Shown: positions 17,766 through 27,365, counted from the stretch's first letter. The stretch is 64,000 nucleotides of DNA from CADCTP01 sp963849885 (GCA_963849885.1 CAWKIV010000013.1:443449-507448), one strand, 5' to 3'. The notes: generated by a model from the letters alone, not told the origin. Numbers and translations: made by a program.

Positions 17766-18545
17766 TCAGGCCGTGCGGCGGGCCGCGGTGCCGGCGGCGG
17801 CCCGGGCCCGGGCCAGCAGCTCGCGCATCCGGGCCGGCAGCTGCCGCGGGCAGGTCAGCGGCTCGGCGAACGCCAGCCGCACGTCCTGCCCGCCGGCCCG
17901 CAGCAGCAGCCCGTGCCGGTCCAGCCGGACCGGGGTGACCCGGTCGCCGGCGGCCAGCCACACCGCCGGCGGCAGCAGCCCGGCCAGCCGGCCCAGCTCG
18001 GCCGGGTGGTCCTGGGTCAGGTGGTGCAGCAGCGCGGCCTCGACCCCGGCCAGCGGGTCCGGCACCGCCGCGGCGTAGTCCTCCCGGTCCACCGCGACCA
18101 CCGCGGCCACGTCGTCGGGATCCGCCCCGCCGTCGACGTACTGGACCTCCGCGACCTGCAGGTAGAGCACGGTCCGGACGCTGCCGATGTCGAGCAGCGC
18201 GCCGGCGCCGTCCCGGTCCGCGGCCACCAGGGCCAGCTCGCGGCGCAGGTGGGCCGGCGGCTCGTGCACCCAGCCGACCAGCCGGACCCGGCCGCGGACC
18301 CGGTCGGCCATCGGCACCGGGCAGACGTCGGCCGCGTCGACCAGCGCGGGCACCGGCTCGGGGCTCCGCCGGGCCGCGGCCACCACCGGCGAGTCGTCCG
18401 GCAGCACCAGCACGACCGAGCCGTCCGGGTCGACGCCGTGCAGGTCGACCTCGGCGCGCTCCCCGGGCACGCGGACCCGCAGGTAGGGCGCGAGCCGCAG
18501 GACGGTGCGGGCCCGCTCGGCCGGGCTCGGCTGGTGGACGCGCAT
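17766..18545 (-). CDS. DUF2470 domain protein under an iron box
   Basis: A 259-residue protein beginning MRVHQPSPAERARTVLRLAP. The C-terminal part contains a DUF2470 domain (AGVEAALLHHLTQDHPAEL, about residues 160-180). DUF2470 is the C-terminal domain of HugZ-type heme-degrading proteins of the split beta-barrel fold, so a role in heme or iron use is plausible. Actinobacterial members of this size are otherwise uncharacterised. ATG 18545 begins 10 bases downstream of a near-perfect IdeR/DtxR iron box, which strongly suggests repression when iron is plentiful. Confidence 0.75.
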   Translation of the reverse strand: MRVHQPSPAERARTVLRLAPYLRVRVPGERAEVDLHGVDPDGSVVLVLPDDSPVVAAARRSPEPVPALVDAADVCPVPMADRVRGRVRLVGWVHEPPAHLRRELALVAADRDGAGALLDIGSVRTVLYLQVAEVQYVDGGADPDDVAAVVAVDREDYAAAVPDPLAGVEAALLHHLTQDHPAELGRLAGLLPPAVWLAAGDRVTPVRLDRHGLLLRAGGQDVRLAFAEPLTCPRQLPARMRELLARARAAAGTAARRTA

Positions 18546-18554
18546 CGCCCCTCC

Positions 18555-18573
18555 TTAGGTAAGGCATGCCTAA
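18555..18573. promoter_or_regulatory. IdeR/DtxR-type iron box
   Basis: The 19 bases TTAGGTAAGGCATGCCTAA match the DtxR/IdeR consensus TTAGGTTAGGCTAACCTAA at 15 of 19 positions and have a palindromic core AGGCATGCCT. The site lies 10 bases upstream of the DUF2470 start, so bound repressor would cover the start region of that transcript. Confidence 0.85.
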
Positions 18574-18674
18574 GCTAACGGGGCGGGTCGTGATTTGGCC
18601 AGGGTTCGGCCCGGCAAGGTGCCCACTGGGCGACTCGAGGAGCGCGGGACGCCGACCGCGACGCAGCTGGCGGC

Positions 18675-19607
18675 TCAGCCGGCGAGCGTGCGCTGCACCC
18701 TGGCGGCGACCTGCTCGCCGATCGCGACGCAGGCCCGGACCGCGCTGCCGCAGTTCACGGTGAGCAGGCCGGGCCGGTGCTCGACCAGGTGCGGCAGCTT
18801 GTCCGTCCAGTCGACGCCCCACAGGATCCGCTCCACCCCGGCCGGCCGGAGGAACGGGAAGCGGTCCGCGACACCGGCCGCCAGCAGCTCCCCGTACGAG
18901 TCGACCGGACCGGTCAGGTCCTCGTCCGGGACCAGGTCCTCCTGCCCGACGACCACCCGGAGGCCGTCCGCGGTCTCCTTGACGAAGACGTACGCGTAGC
19001 CGGGCCCGATCGGGGCGATCACGTGCGGGAGCGCCGCCCGCTGCTCGTCCACCGGCAGGTCCAGCACGAAGAGCTGGCGCTTCTCCAGCCGGGCCGGCAG
19101 GTCCGGCACCAGCGCCGGGTTGGCCGCACCGAGCGCGAGCACCACCACCCGCGCGTCCACGCTGCCGGCCGGGCCGACCACCCGGTGCCCGCCGGCGACC
19201 GGCTCCACCGCGGTGACCGGGCCGACGTCGACCTCGGCCACCCCGGCCCCGGCGGCCAGCCCGACCAGGTCGGCGACCAGGTCGGTCGCGGCCACGTTGA
19301 GCGCCGGGGCGAGGACGCCCGCGTCGAGGAAGAGGTACGGCGTGTCCCGGACCCGGACCGGCGCGCCGGCCGCGACCCGGGCCCGGATGAACTCGGCGGT
19401 CCGCCGGATCATCGCCCTCTTGGTCAGGTTCGACCGGTGCCAGCAGACGCTGCCGCCGGAGCTCCGGTACGCCGGCTCGCCCGGCTCGGGCTCCGCCGCA
19501 CCCACCAGCGCCACGTCCCGCACGCCGGCCATCGCCAGCCGCTGCGCGGTGGCGGCACCGATCGGTCCGCGGCCGACGACAGCGACAGTGCGGGTCACGG
19601 ATGTCAC
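18675..19607 (-). CDS. FAD-dependent oxidoreductase (DAO family)
   Basis: A 310-residue flavoprotein of the D-amino-acid/sarcosine oxidase fold. It has the N-terminal dinucleotide motif VAVVGRGPIGAATAQRLA (about 8-25). Midway it reads VVVLALGAANPALVPDLPAR, and near the end LPHLVEHRPGLLTVNCGS, where the FAD-contact region lies. The usual GxGxxG motif is GRGPIG. It starts at GTG 19607, 9 bases after the stop of a GCS2-family ligase, so the two are cotranscribed. The substrate is unknown; a gamma-glutamyl or N-methyl amino compound made by the ligase is one possibility. Confidence 0.75.
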   Translation of the reverse strand: MTSVTRTVAVVGRGPIGAATAQRLAMAGVRDVALVGAAEPEPGEPAYRSSGGSVCWHRSNLTKRAMIRRTAEFIRARVAAGAPVRVRDTPYLFLDAGVLAPALNVAATDLVADLVGLAAGAGVAEVDVGPVTAVEPVAGGHRVVGPAGSVDARVVVLALGAANPALVPDLPARLEKRQLFVLDLPVDEQRAALPHVIAPIGPGYAYVFVKETADGLRVVVGQEDLVPDEDLTGPVDSYGELLAAGVADRFPFLRPAGVERILWGVDWTDKLPHLVEHRPGLLTVNCGSAVRACVAIGEQVAARVQRTLAG

Positions 19608-19615
19608 CCTCCGGG

Positions 19616-20679
19616 TCAGGGCAGCGTGATGTGGCCGGTGCGGCGGTAGGCGTCGATCAGGTCGTGGGCCGGGGTGCGGTGCTGGTCGAGCATGTCCCGC
19701 AATGGGGCGAGCATGCTCCTCTCGACACTACCGGCCAGCGCCCGATCCGACGCGTCGAGCGCCCGGGCGGCCGCGGCCCGGATGCCCGGGTCGCCGAACC
19801 CGTCCCGCGCGGCCCGCTCGTGCGCGGCCGGGTCCGGGCGGTCCGCGCGGTCCGGCAGCGTGCGGTCCAGCGCCAGCCCGGCCAGCAGGGCGAGCAGCGG
19901 CGGGTAGAGCGCCGGGTCGGGCAGCGCGTCGAACGCCTTGAACTCCACCCGCCCCACCTCGGCCGGGATCCGGGCCCGGACGGCCGGCGGCGGGCCGGCC
20001 GCGGGCAGGAAGGCGCGCGCGGACGGCCGCCGCGGCGCCCGGATCAGCGTCCGCGCGGACAGCGCGACCACCTCCCCGCCGGCGAACGGCGAGCTGAACG
20101 AGAACGGCACCAGCGCCGGCGACAGCGCGGTCAGCTTGCGGGCGACGTCGAGCACCCGGTCCGGCGGCCAGTCCGGATGGGAGAGGTTGAGGTCGGGGCC
20201 GTAGCCGACCATGTACGCCTCCGCGCCCGCGTACTCCGGGTGCCGCGCCCGCATGGCCAACTCCCAGTCGTTGTACGCCGGGTCGGGCCGGTAGTCGTGC
20301 CAGGGGTTGCGGCCGATGCTGGTCAGCCGGAAGCCGTCCACCGCGGCCGCGCGCCGAGCTCCGCCGTCTGCTCGGCCAGCTGCGCGGCGGCCGCGGCGAT
20401 CCCGGTGCACACCGGCGTCCGGGTCTCCAGCCCCTTGGGCACGCAGTCGACGAAGGTGCCGTCCTCGGCGAACCGCTCGTCGCCCTCCACATACCACCGG
20501 GTCACCTTGACCAGCAGGTCGCCGCGGGTCAGGTCGGTGTCGCCGAGGTCGGGCAGCCGGTCCACCACCGCCTGCGCCTCCGCGTACGCCAGGTTGGTGA
20601 AGTCGCAGAAGCCGCGCTCCGGGTGCACCAGCGCGAACTCCGCCTCGATCCCGAACCGCATCCGGTCAAGATCGGCCAT
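19616..20679 (-). CDS. Glutamate-cysteine ligase family (GCS2) protein, frameshifted
   Basis: Two frames join to about 354 residues. The first has RMRFGIEAEFALVHPERG (ATP/glutamate site of GCS2 enzymes) and WYVEGDERFAEDGTFVDCVP. The second has VDGFRLTSIGRNPWHDYRP, YMVGYGPDLNLSHPDW, FSFSSPFAGG and VEFKAFDALPD, the typical order of GCS2 motifs. Frames break at about 20345-20355 in a GCGCGGCCGCG run, where one base seems missing. Family members join glutamate to an amine or to cysteine using ATP. ATG 20679 is chosen as start from the protein pattern; no clear ribosome site is visible. It is followed 9 bases on by the FAD oxidase. Confidence 0.7.
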
Positions 20680-20846
20680 GGCCACACTGAACAGCGCCCG
20701 CCCGGCCGCTGGCAACATCGCCCGACCAGCATCACACCGGCACTCGATGCCCCGGAAACTGTCAGAGGGTCCGGTTACCGTGCGGCACCCACCACCCCGA
20801 CGAGCCGGGTCCGGGCCTCAGTGGCCCCAGAGACCGGCGCGAAGGC

Positions 20847-21776
20847 TCAGGCGGGGGTGAGCGCGGCGGCGCGGCGGAGCGCGCGGTCGAGCAGCAGCCG
20901 GTCGCCGAGCCGGCGGCGGAGCAGCTTCTCCAGCCCGCCGATCGGCACCAGGTTCTGCGGGGCGCGCTGGTCCTTGTGCTCGGTCGAGGCGAACCGCGGC
21001 AGCACCGCCTGGGACAGCGTGGCCAGCTCGACCGCGGCGGCCGGCGCCAGGTCCGGGCACTCGACCCGGACCACGCCGGCCCACGGGGCGCCCGGCCGGC
21101 ACGGCAGCCGCAGATACCACGAGCAGCGCGGCCAGTCCGCGCCCAGGCGGAACACGGGGGTCCGCTCGGCCGGCCCGAGCTCGGCGACCAGCGCGTGCAG
21201 CGCCGGCTCCAGGTAGCGGGAGCGGTGTGTCTTGACCATGCCGACCACCCGGGCCAGCTGACCGCGCTTGCCCAGCGGCCCGTCCAGCACGAGCAGGTCG
21301 TCGGCACCGGTCCGGACCCGCAGGGCGCACTCCGCCTCGGCGTCGGCCATCGCCGCCTGCACCGCGTTGGACAGCCGCAGGTCGTCGTCCGCGTCGGTCT
21401 TCTGCACCTCGTACGTCACCTGGCCCAGCCGCAGGTCGGGCGCACCGGGTGCCGGGGTGAACAGCCCGCGGCGCACGTCGACGCCGTCCACCCGGGCCTC
21501 GCCGGCCCGGCAGGTGACCACGCCGGCCGCGTACGAGGCGGCGATGCCGGCGATCGCGCCGTCCGCCGCCTGGATCCAGACGTGCGCGTCGACGCGGCGC
21601 ACGCCGTCCACGAAATGCACCGCGTCCGGCAGCGGGACGGGCCGCGGCGGCACCGGCCGCCACCGCTCCGGCGGCACCTCGACCGCCGGGTCGGTGCCGG
21701 TCCCGGACGCGCCGAGCGGCTCCTCGTCCGCGCTGGTCCCGTACGCCGGGTCCCACGCGTCCACCCAGAACCTCAC
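20847..21776 (-). CDS. nurA: DNA double-strand break repair nuclease NurA
   Basis: A 309-residue NurA-domain nuclease. The metal-binding motif region is AVHFVDGVRRVDAHVW (VDG at 56-58). A second acidic site LLVLDGPLGKRGQ and the conserved VVGMVKTHRSRYL follow, with SCEPN-like motifs absent, and the C-terminal ends KDQRAPQNLVPIGGLE. NurA is a 5'-3' exonuclease that pairs with the HerA translocase for DNA-end resection. Start GTG 21776 overlaps the sbcC stop as GTGA, 4 bases. It is the last gene of herA-sbcD-sbcC-nurA. Identification rests on these motifs and the herA neighbour. Confidence 0.85.
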   Translation of the reverse strand: MRFWVDAWDPAYGTSADEEPLGASGTGTDPAVEVPPERWRPVPPRPVPLPDAVHFVDGVRRVDAHVWIQAADGAIAGIAASYAAGVVTCRAGEARVDGVDVRRGLFTPAPGAPDLRLGQVTYEVQKTDADDDLRLSNAVQAAMADAEAECALRVRTGADDLLVLDGPLGKRGQLARVVGMVKTHRSRYLEPALHALVAELGPAERTPVFRLGADWPRCSWYLRLPCRPGAPWAGVVRVECPDLAPAAAVELATLSQAVLPRFASTEHKDQRAPQNLVPIGGLEKLLRRRLGDRLLLDRALRRAAALTPA

Positions 21777-24339
21777 ACGTCCTCCCGGGTGACCGCGGAG
21801 CCGTCCGGCCCGCGCCGGACCGCGAACCGGACCGGCACCCGGTCGGCCAGCGCGCCGACGTGGGTGACCACGCCGACCATCCGCTCGCCGGCCGCGGCCA
21901 GGCTCTCCAGCGTGCCGGCGACCACGTCGAGCGTCGCCTCGTCCAGGGTGCCGAAGCCCTCGTCCAGGATGATCGCGTCCAGCCGCGCGCTGCCGCCGGC
22001 GGCCAGGCCGGCCAGCTGGGCGGACAGGGCCAGCGCGAGCGCCAGGCTGGCCTGGAAGGTCTCCCCGCCGGACAGCGTGCGCACCGGCCGGACGCTGTCG
22101 GCGTCGGCGTGGTCGATCACCGCGAAGTCGCGGCCGTCGTGGGTCAGCTCGAACTGCCCGCCGGACAGCTCCAGCAGGGTCGCGCCGGCGTCGGCGACGA
22201 GCACGTCCAGCGCGGAGGTGAGCAGCCAGCGCTCGAAGCCGTCGGCCCGCAGCAGCTGGCCGAGCAGCTTGGCCACCCCGGCCGACTCCTCCGCCTCGCG
22301 CACGGTCTCCCGCAGCGCGGCGGCCTCCTCCCGCCGCTCGGCCACCCGGGCGGCGGCGGCCCGGGCCTGCCCGGCCGCGGCGGCGACCGCGGGCTCGGCC
22401 GCCTCGGCCAGCGGTCGGCCGGCCGGGACCGTGACCCCGGCCGCGGCCAGCGCGCCGGCCAGCTCGCCGGTGCGGGCGTCCAGCCGGTCCCGGGCCGTCG
22501 CGGCGGCCTCCTCGGCGGCGGCCAGGCCGGCGCCGCGCTCCTCCGCGGCGGCCAGCGCCCACTCGGCGAGGGCCAGCCAGTCCGCGCTCAGGTCGGTACG
22601 GGTCGGGGGCGGGGCGCCGAGCCGCACCAGCGGGTCCCGGGCCCGGTCCAGCTCGGTCCGGGCGCCGGCCAGCCGGGCCTGCGCCTCCTGGTCGGCCCGG
22701 GCCGCGGCGTCCCGGTGCCGGCGGGCCTCCCGCAGCGCGCGGTCCGCGCTGCGCGCCTCCAGGTCCAGCCGGTCCAGGTCGGCCAGCGCCGCCGCGGTGC
22801 CCGCGGTGTCCGGCTGCCCGGCCACGGCGGCCCGGACGGCGGTCGCGCGGGCGGTCGCGGCCTCGACCCGGCCGGCGACCGCCTGCAGGTCCCGGCTGGC
22901 CGCCTGCCACTCGCGCTGCAGCCGGTCGACCGCGGCGTCCGCGGCCGCGATCCGCGCGTCGGCCGCCGCCAGCGGGTCCTCGGGCTCGTCGACCAGCCCG
23001 GGCAGCGGCAACGCACCCGCGCCCGGGTCGGCGGCCCGGCGCGGCCCGCCCGACCGGCCGCCCGACCGGTCGCCGGACCGGCCGCCGGACCGTCGCCGGA
23101 CCGGTCGCCGGACCGGTCGCCGGACCGGTCGCCCGACCCTGGCAGCGCGCCCACCACCTGCGTGCAGACCGGGCACGGCTCGCCGACCACCAGGTGCCCG
23201 CGCAGGTGCGCCGCCTGGTCGGCGCGCACCGCCGCGTCCCGGGCGGCCCGGGCGACGCCCACCTCGGCCCGCGCGGCCCGCCCCGCCTCCTCCACCGCGC
23301 GCAGCGCGGCCTGCCGCCGGGCCTGCTCGGCGGCGAGGGCCGGCAGCTCGGCGGCCAGCCGGTCCAGCTCGGCCCAGGCCTCCCGGGCCCGCTCCAGCGG
23401 CGCCCGCGCCGGCGCGGCGGCCACCGCCTCCCGGGCCAGCGTGTCCGCCTTCTCCGCCGCGGCCAGGTCGCCGTCGGCGGCGACCAGCGCGGCGGCGGCC
23501 TGCCGCCGGGACCGGTCCAGCGCGTCCAGCCCGGCCGGCACCCGCAGCGCGGCCAGCAGCTGCCGCTCCCCGGCCAGCCGGTCGCACTCCGTCCGAGCCG
23601 ACGCCACCGCCGCGGCCGCCCGGGTCAGCTCGGGCACCTGCCGGGCCACGTCGGCGGCCAGCGTGTCCATCGCGGCGATCCGCTCCGCCGCCGCCGCGGC
23701 CGCCGACTCGGTGGCGTCGGCGTAGCCGGCCAGCCGCCCGGCCGCGACCTCGGCCCGGGTCCGGGCCGCGACCGCCTCGGCGTTCGCGGCCTTGGCCACC
23801 TCCCGGTAGACCCGGATGCCGAGCAGGTCGACCAGGGTGTCCTGGCGCTCCTTCGCGGTGGAGTGCAGGAAGCGGGCGAAGTCGCCCTGCGGCAGGATCA
23901 CGCACCGGACGAAGTGCTCGAAGGACAGCCCGAGCAGCCGCTCCACCGCCGCGTTGACCTCGCTGTCCGCGGCCAGCACCTCGGTGCGGTCGAGGTCGGC
24001 CGGGTCGGGCACCCGCTCCAGCCGGGCGTTGCGGACGCCGACCTTGCCCTGCGCGGAGCGGCGCAGCTCGCGGACGGCGACGTACCGGTCCGGGCCGACG
24101 TCGAAGACCAGCCGGACCACCCCGCGCCCGGCGGTCGGGGCCAGCGCCCACTCGACCGCCCGCCGGTTGTCCCACCGCGGGACGGAGCCGTACAGCGCGA
24201 AGACGATCGCGTCCACCACCGTGGACTTGCCCGCGCCGGTCGGCCCGACCAGCGCGAAGTAGTCCGCGTCCCGGAAGTCCACACTGGACCGGGTCCGGAA
24301 CGAGCCGAAGCCGTCGAGGTCGAGCTGGACCGGCCGCAT
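21773..24339 (-). CDS. sbcC: Exonuclease SbcCD subunit C (Rad50-like ATPase), frameshifted in linker
   Basis: About 855 residues when one missing base is restored. Walker A is GPTGAGKST (32-40), the Q-loop region reads CVILPQGDFARFLHST, and a long coiled-coil arm surrounds the zinc hook CPVC (389-392). After a repetitive Ser-Gly-Asp-Arg linker the second arm follows. Then come the signature LSGGETFQASLALALALS and Walker B LDAIILDEGFGTLDE. It is the ATPase partner of SbcD in processing of DNA ends and hairpins. The frame breaks at 23092-23093, where one copy of a 12-bp repeat lacks a G. ATG 24339 shares one base with the sbcD stop (TGATG). Confidence 0.88.
23047..23129. repeat. Seven tandem 12-bp repeats in the sbcC zinc-hook linker
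   Basis: The plus-strand unit is CGCCGGACCGGT, with C for G or C for T changes in some copies. Six copies are 12 bp and the fourth (23083-23093) is 11 bp, lacking one G. It encodes Ser-Gly-Asp-Arg repeats just after the CPVC hook. The short copy shifts the frame of sbcC. Confidence 0.9.
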
Positions 24340-25493
24340 CAGGACGGCTCCTCGGCGAGCACCTGGTCGTGCAGCCGGGCGAACAGCGCCTCCACCCGGG
24401 GGTCGGCCACCTCCCGGGTGCGCAGGTAGTCACGCAGCAGGTCGGCCGGGGCCCGGTCGGTCCGGGCCCGCTCCGGCGCCTCCCCGGCCGGGGCCGAACG
24501 CTGCACGTGCACCTCCAGCGCGGCCGGGAAGAGCTCGCGCACGTCCTCCCGCAGCCCGGCCCGGGCCGGCTCGGTGACCACCACCTTGACCAGGTCGGTC
24601 TCCCCGACCGAAGCCTCGGCCAGCTCGGCCAGCGTCCCCCGTACGGTCCGCAGCGCCCGGGCGGAGGTGACCGGCACCTCGGTGATCCGCGCCGGGACCC
24701 CGGGCGCGGCGTCCACCACCAGCACCACCGGCGAGCTGTCCACCTCGCCGAAGTCGATCCGCAGCGGGCTGCCGCAGTAGTGCACCGGGCACGGCGCCGG
24801 CACCGACTGCCGGCGGTGCAGGTGGCCGAGCGCGACGTAGTGGGTCTCGGCCGGGAACGCGGTCGCCGGCACGTGGTATTCGAAGATCGACTGCGCCTGC
24901 CGCTCGCCGCCGCCCAGCGTCGCGCCGGTCACGGTCAGGTGGGCGAGCACCACGTTGACCGCGTCGTCGGCGAAGCCGGCGGCCAGCGAGCCGACGATCC
25001 GCCGCACCCAGGCGTCGTAGCCGGCCGAGTTCTCCGCCGGGGTGCTGGTGAGCAGCTCGGCCGAGCGCACCGCCCAGCGCTGGGACAGGAACGGCACCGC
25101 CGCCACCCGCAGCGCGGCGCCGTCCGACCGGGCGGTCAGCGTCACCACCCCGCCGTCGGCCGGCCGCCGGACCCGGCCGACCAGGGTGATGCCGGCCGCG
25201 CCGGCGAGCGGCCGGTACGCGTCCAGCATGGCCGGGTTGTCGTGGTTGCCGGCGATGGCGACCACCGAGGCGCCGGTGTCCCGCAGCGCCAGCAGCGTCT
25301 GCACCACCAGCTGCTGGGCGGCCGGGCCGGGCGTCGCGGTCTCGTACAGGTCGCCGGCGACGAGCACCGCGTCGACCGACTGCTCGGCCGCGATCCGGAC
25401 CACCTCGGCCAGCACCTCGCGCTGCTCCGGGAGCCGGTCGTGGCCCTTGAGGATCTTGCCGACGTGCCAGTCGGACGTGTGCAGGAAGCGCAT
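24339..25493 (-). CDS. sbcD: Exonuclease SbcCD subunit D (Mre11-like nuclease)
   Basis: A 384-residue calcineurin-like metallophosphoesterase. The metal-site motifs are in order: LHTSDWHVG (D8, H10), LVAGDLYET, AIAGNHDNPAML, VVLAHLTVTG and VALGHLHRRQ. The C-terminal capping domain ends DLLRDYLRTREVADP. It acts with SbcC as a manganese-dependent nuclease that opens blocked or hairpin DNA ends. Start ATG 25493 shares one base with the herA stop (TGATG), and its own stop shares one base with sbcC, showing tight co-translation of the operon. Confidence 0.95.
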   Translation of the reverse strand: MRFLHTSDWHVGKILKGHDRLPEQREVLAEVVRIAAEQSVDAVLVAGDLYETATPGPAAQQLVVQTLLALRDTGASVVAIAGNHDNPAMLDAYRPLAGAAGITLVGRVRRPADGGVVTLTARSDGAALRVAAVPFLSQRWAVRSAELLTSTPAENSAGYDAWVRRIVGSLAAGFADDAVNVVLAHLTVTGATLGGGERQAQSIFEYHVPATAFPAETHYVALGHLHRRQSVPAPCPVHYCGSPLRIDFGEVDSSPVVLVVDAAPGVPARITEVPVTSARALRTVRGTLAELAEASVGETDLVKVVVTEPARAGLREDVRELFPAALEVHVQRSAPAGEAPERARTDRAPADLLRDYLRTREVADPRVEALFARLHDQVLAEEPS

Positions 25494-27220
25494 CAGAACG
25501 GTGGCGGGTCGGGGTCGGCGAAGACATCGGGCAGCAGGCTGAACGGGTCGTCCCCACCGGGCGCGGCCGGCGGCGGCCCGCCGCGCTCGCCGACCCGGGT
25601 CGCCCAGGCCGGGAACGGGAACTCCACCGCCAGCGGCACCGGGATCCCCGGCTGGGACACGAACATCGCGCCCGGCGTGGCCAGCGTCGCCCGGACCCGC
25701 TGCGACGCCGGCAGGAAGCCGTACTCCGGCCGGGTCGCCTCGGCCGGGTCGAGCCGGCCGACCACCTTGACCGAGCTGTTCGCGATCACCCGCCGCTCCA
25801 CTTCGGACGCGGTCTGCTGGGCGCCGATGAGGATGATGCCGAGCGACCGGCCGCGCTCGGCGATGTCGAGCACCAGCTCCTTGATCGGCGAGGAGCCCTC
25901 CCGCGGGGCGTACTTGTTCAGCTCGTCCAGCATGGTGAAGAGCAGCCCGCCGGGCCCGGCCGCCTCCTTGCGCTCGGTCTCGGCCCGCAGCACCACGCCG
26001 ACCACGAAGCGCTGGCCGCGGTCCGGCAGCGTGTGCAGGTCGACCACGGTGACCTGCTGGCCGTCGGTGGTCACCGGCCGCCGGGGCCCGGTCAGGTCGG
26101 CCCGCACCAGCGGCCGGATCGACTTGAGCGACGAGCGCAGCCGGCGGACGAACGCGTTGACCGTGCCGGTGCCGACCGCCGGCCCGGCCCACTCCCACCG
26201 GGAGTCCTCGTCGGTGACCCGGGCCACCACGAAGTCGACCAGCTCGTCGTACGTCCGCAGCACCGTCCCGTCCACCGTCCAGGCGCCGTCGGTGCCGATG
26301 GGCCGACCGTCCGACCGCAGCCGGGTGGCCACCTGCTGGACCACCATCGTGTACTGCTGCCGCTCGTCCTCCACGTCGGCGAAGACGAACGGCAGCAGCT
26401 CGCCGGCGCAGAACTCGGCGATCGTCCACCAGAACGCCGTCACCCCGTCGGTGCGGCCGGTCACGTTCGGCCGGCCGGTGACGTCGCCCGGCCGCGGCGG
26501 CGCGAAGAACGCCACCGACGCGAACGGCTCCGCCGGCAGCTCCAGCCGCTTGTACGCCGCCCGCGCGTCGTCGTCGAGCCGGGCGTTCGGCGCGTCCAGG
26601 AACAGCAGGTCCTCACCCTTGACCGAGAAGACCAGCGCCTTCGCGTTGGTGGCCCGGGCGCCGAGCACCCCGGACCGGAACAGCGAGTGCAGCAGGAAGA
26701 GCGCGAAGCTGGTCTTGGTCGCCACCCCGGAGATGCCGCTGATCGACACGTGCGCGCCGCGGGAGCCGTCCAGGAAGTCGAGGTCGACGTACACCGGGAT
26801 GCCGTCCCGGCCGAGCCCGACGGTGACCTTGCGGTCCATCCGGTCGAAGCAGAGCGCCCGGTCCCGCTCCTTGTCGACCGCGCGCCGGACCACCGCGCCC
26901 GGCCACGGCGGCACGTACACCTCCGGCTCGGCCCGGGTGGTCGCGATCTCGGCCGCTTCCTGCACCTGGGCCGGCAGCACGCCCTCGGCGACCAGGAACA
27001 CGTCCGAGGCGAACGTCGCGCCCTCCTGCCGGGCCCGCACCTCGGTGACCACGCCGGCGATCTCCACCGGCCCGACGGCCGGCACCTCCCGGGTGGTCAC
27101 CACCACGTCGTCCAGCTGCAGCGCCGACTCCGGCCCGACGGCCACCCAGAACTTCAGCGGCGTCGCGTCCTCGGTGCCCAGCACCCGACCGACGGCATCG
27201 GTCTCTTCCGGTCCGCTCAT
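25493..27220 (-). CDS. herA: HerA-type DNA translocase (ATP-binding, DUF87-like)
   Basis: A 575-residue HerA/FtsK-superfamily ATPase. It begins with a HAS-barrel-like domain (GRVLGTEDATPLKFWVAVGP). The Walker A position reads GISGVATKTS (162-171), which departs from the usual GxTGxGKS but keeps the lysine and following T/S. Walker B is LFTMLDELNKYAP, with a sensor region IILIGAQQTASEVERRVIAN after it. HerA forms a hexamer that drives NurA along DNA ends. It opens the operon herA-sbcD-sbcC-nurA. ATG 27220 is followed by MSGPEETDAVG. A divergent M15 peptidase lies 177 bases away. Confidence 0.85.
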   Translation of the reverse strand: MSGPEETDAVGRVLGTEDATPLKFWVAVGPESALQLDDVVVTTREVPAVGPVEIAGVVTEVRARQEGATFASDVFLVAEGVLPAQVQEAAEIATTRAEPEVYVPPWPGAVVRRAVDKERDRALCFDRMDRKVTVGLGRDGIPVYVDLDFLDGSRGAHVSISGISGVATKTSFALFLLHSLFRSGVLGARATNAKALVFSVKGEDLLFLDAPNARLDDDARAAYKRLELPAEPFASVAFFAPPRPGDVTGRPNVTGRTDGVTAFWWTIAEFCAGELLPFVFADVEDERQQYTMVVQQVATRLRSDGRPIGTDGAWTVDGTVLRTYDELVDFVVARVTDEDSRWEWAGPAVGTGTVNAFVRRLRSSLKSIRPLVRADLTGPRRPVTTDGQQVTVVDLHTLPDRGQRFVVGVVLRAETERKEAAGPGGLLFTMLDELNKYAPREGSSPIKELVLDIAERGRSLGIILIGAQQTASEVERRVIANSSVKVVGRLDPAEATRPEYGFLPASQRVRATLATPGAMFVSQPGIPVPLAVEFPFPAWATRVGERGGPPPAAPGGDDPFSLLPDVFADPDPPPF

Positions 27221-27365
27221 CCCCGCGACACAGTACGGCCCGGGCGCCGGCCGGGCGGTCACCCACGCCGTTCGCTCCCCCTTGTGTACGGAAAGTAGTT
27301 GCGCTCACTACAGCGCGCGTTCGGCTCGACGGGGGGTAGGGCGGTCCGTGACCCGCCGGTTTGCG

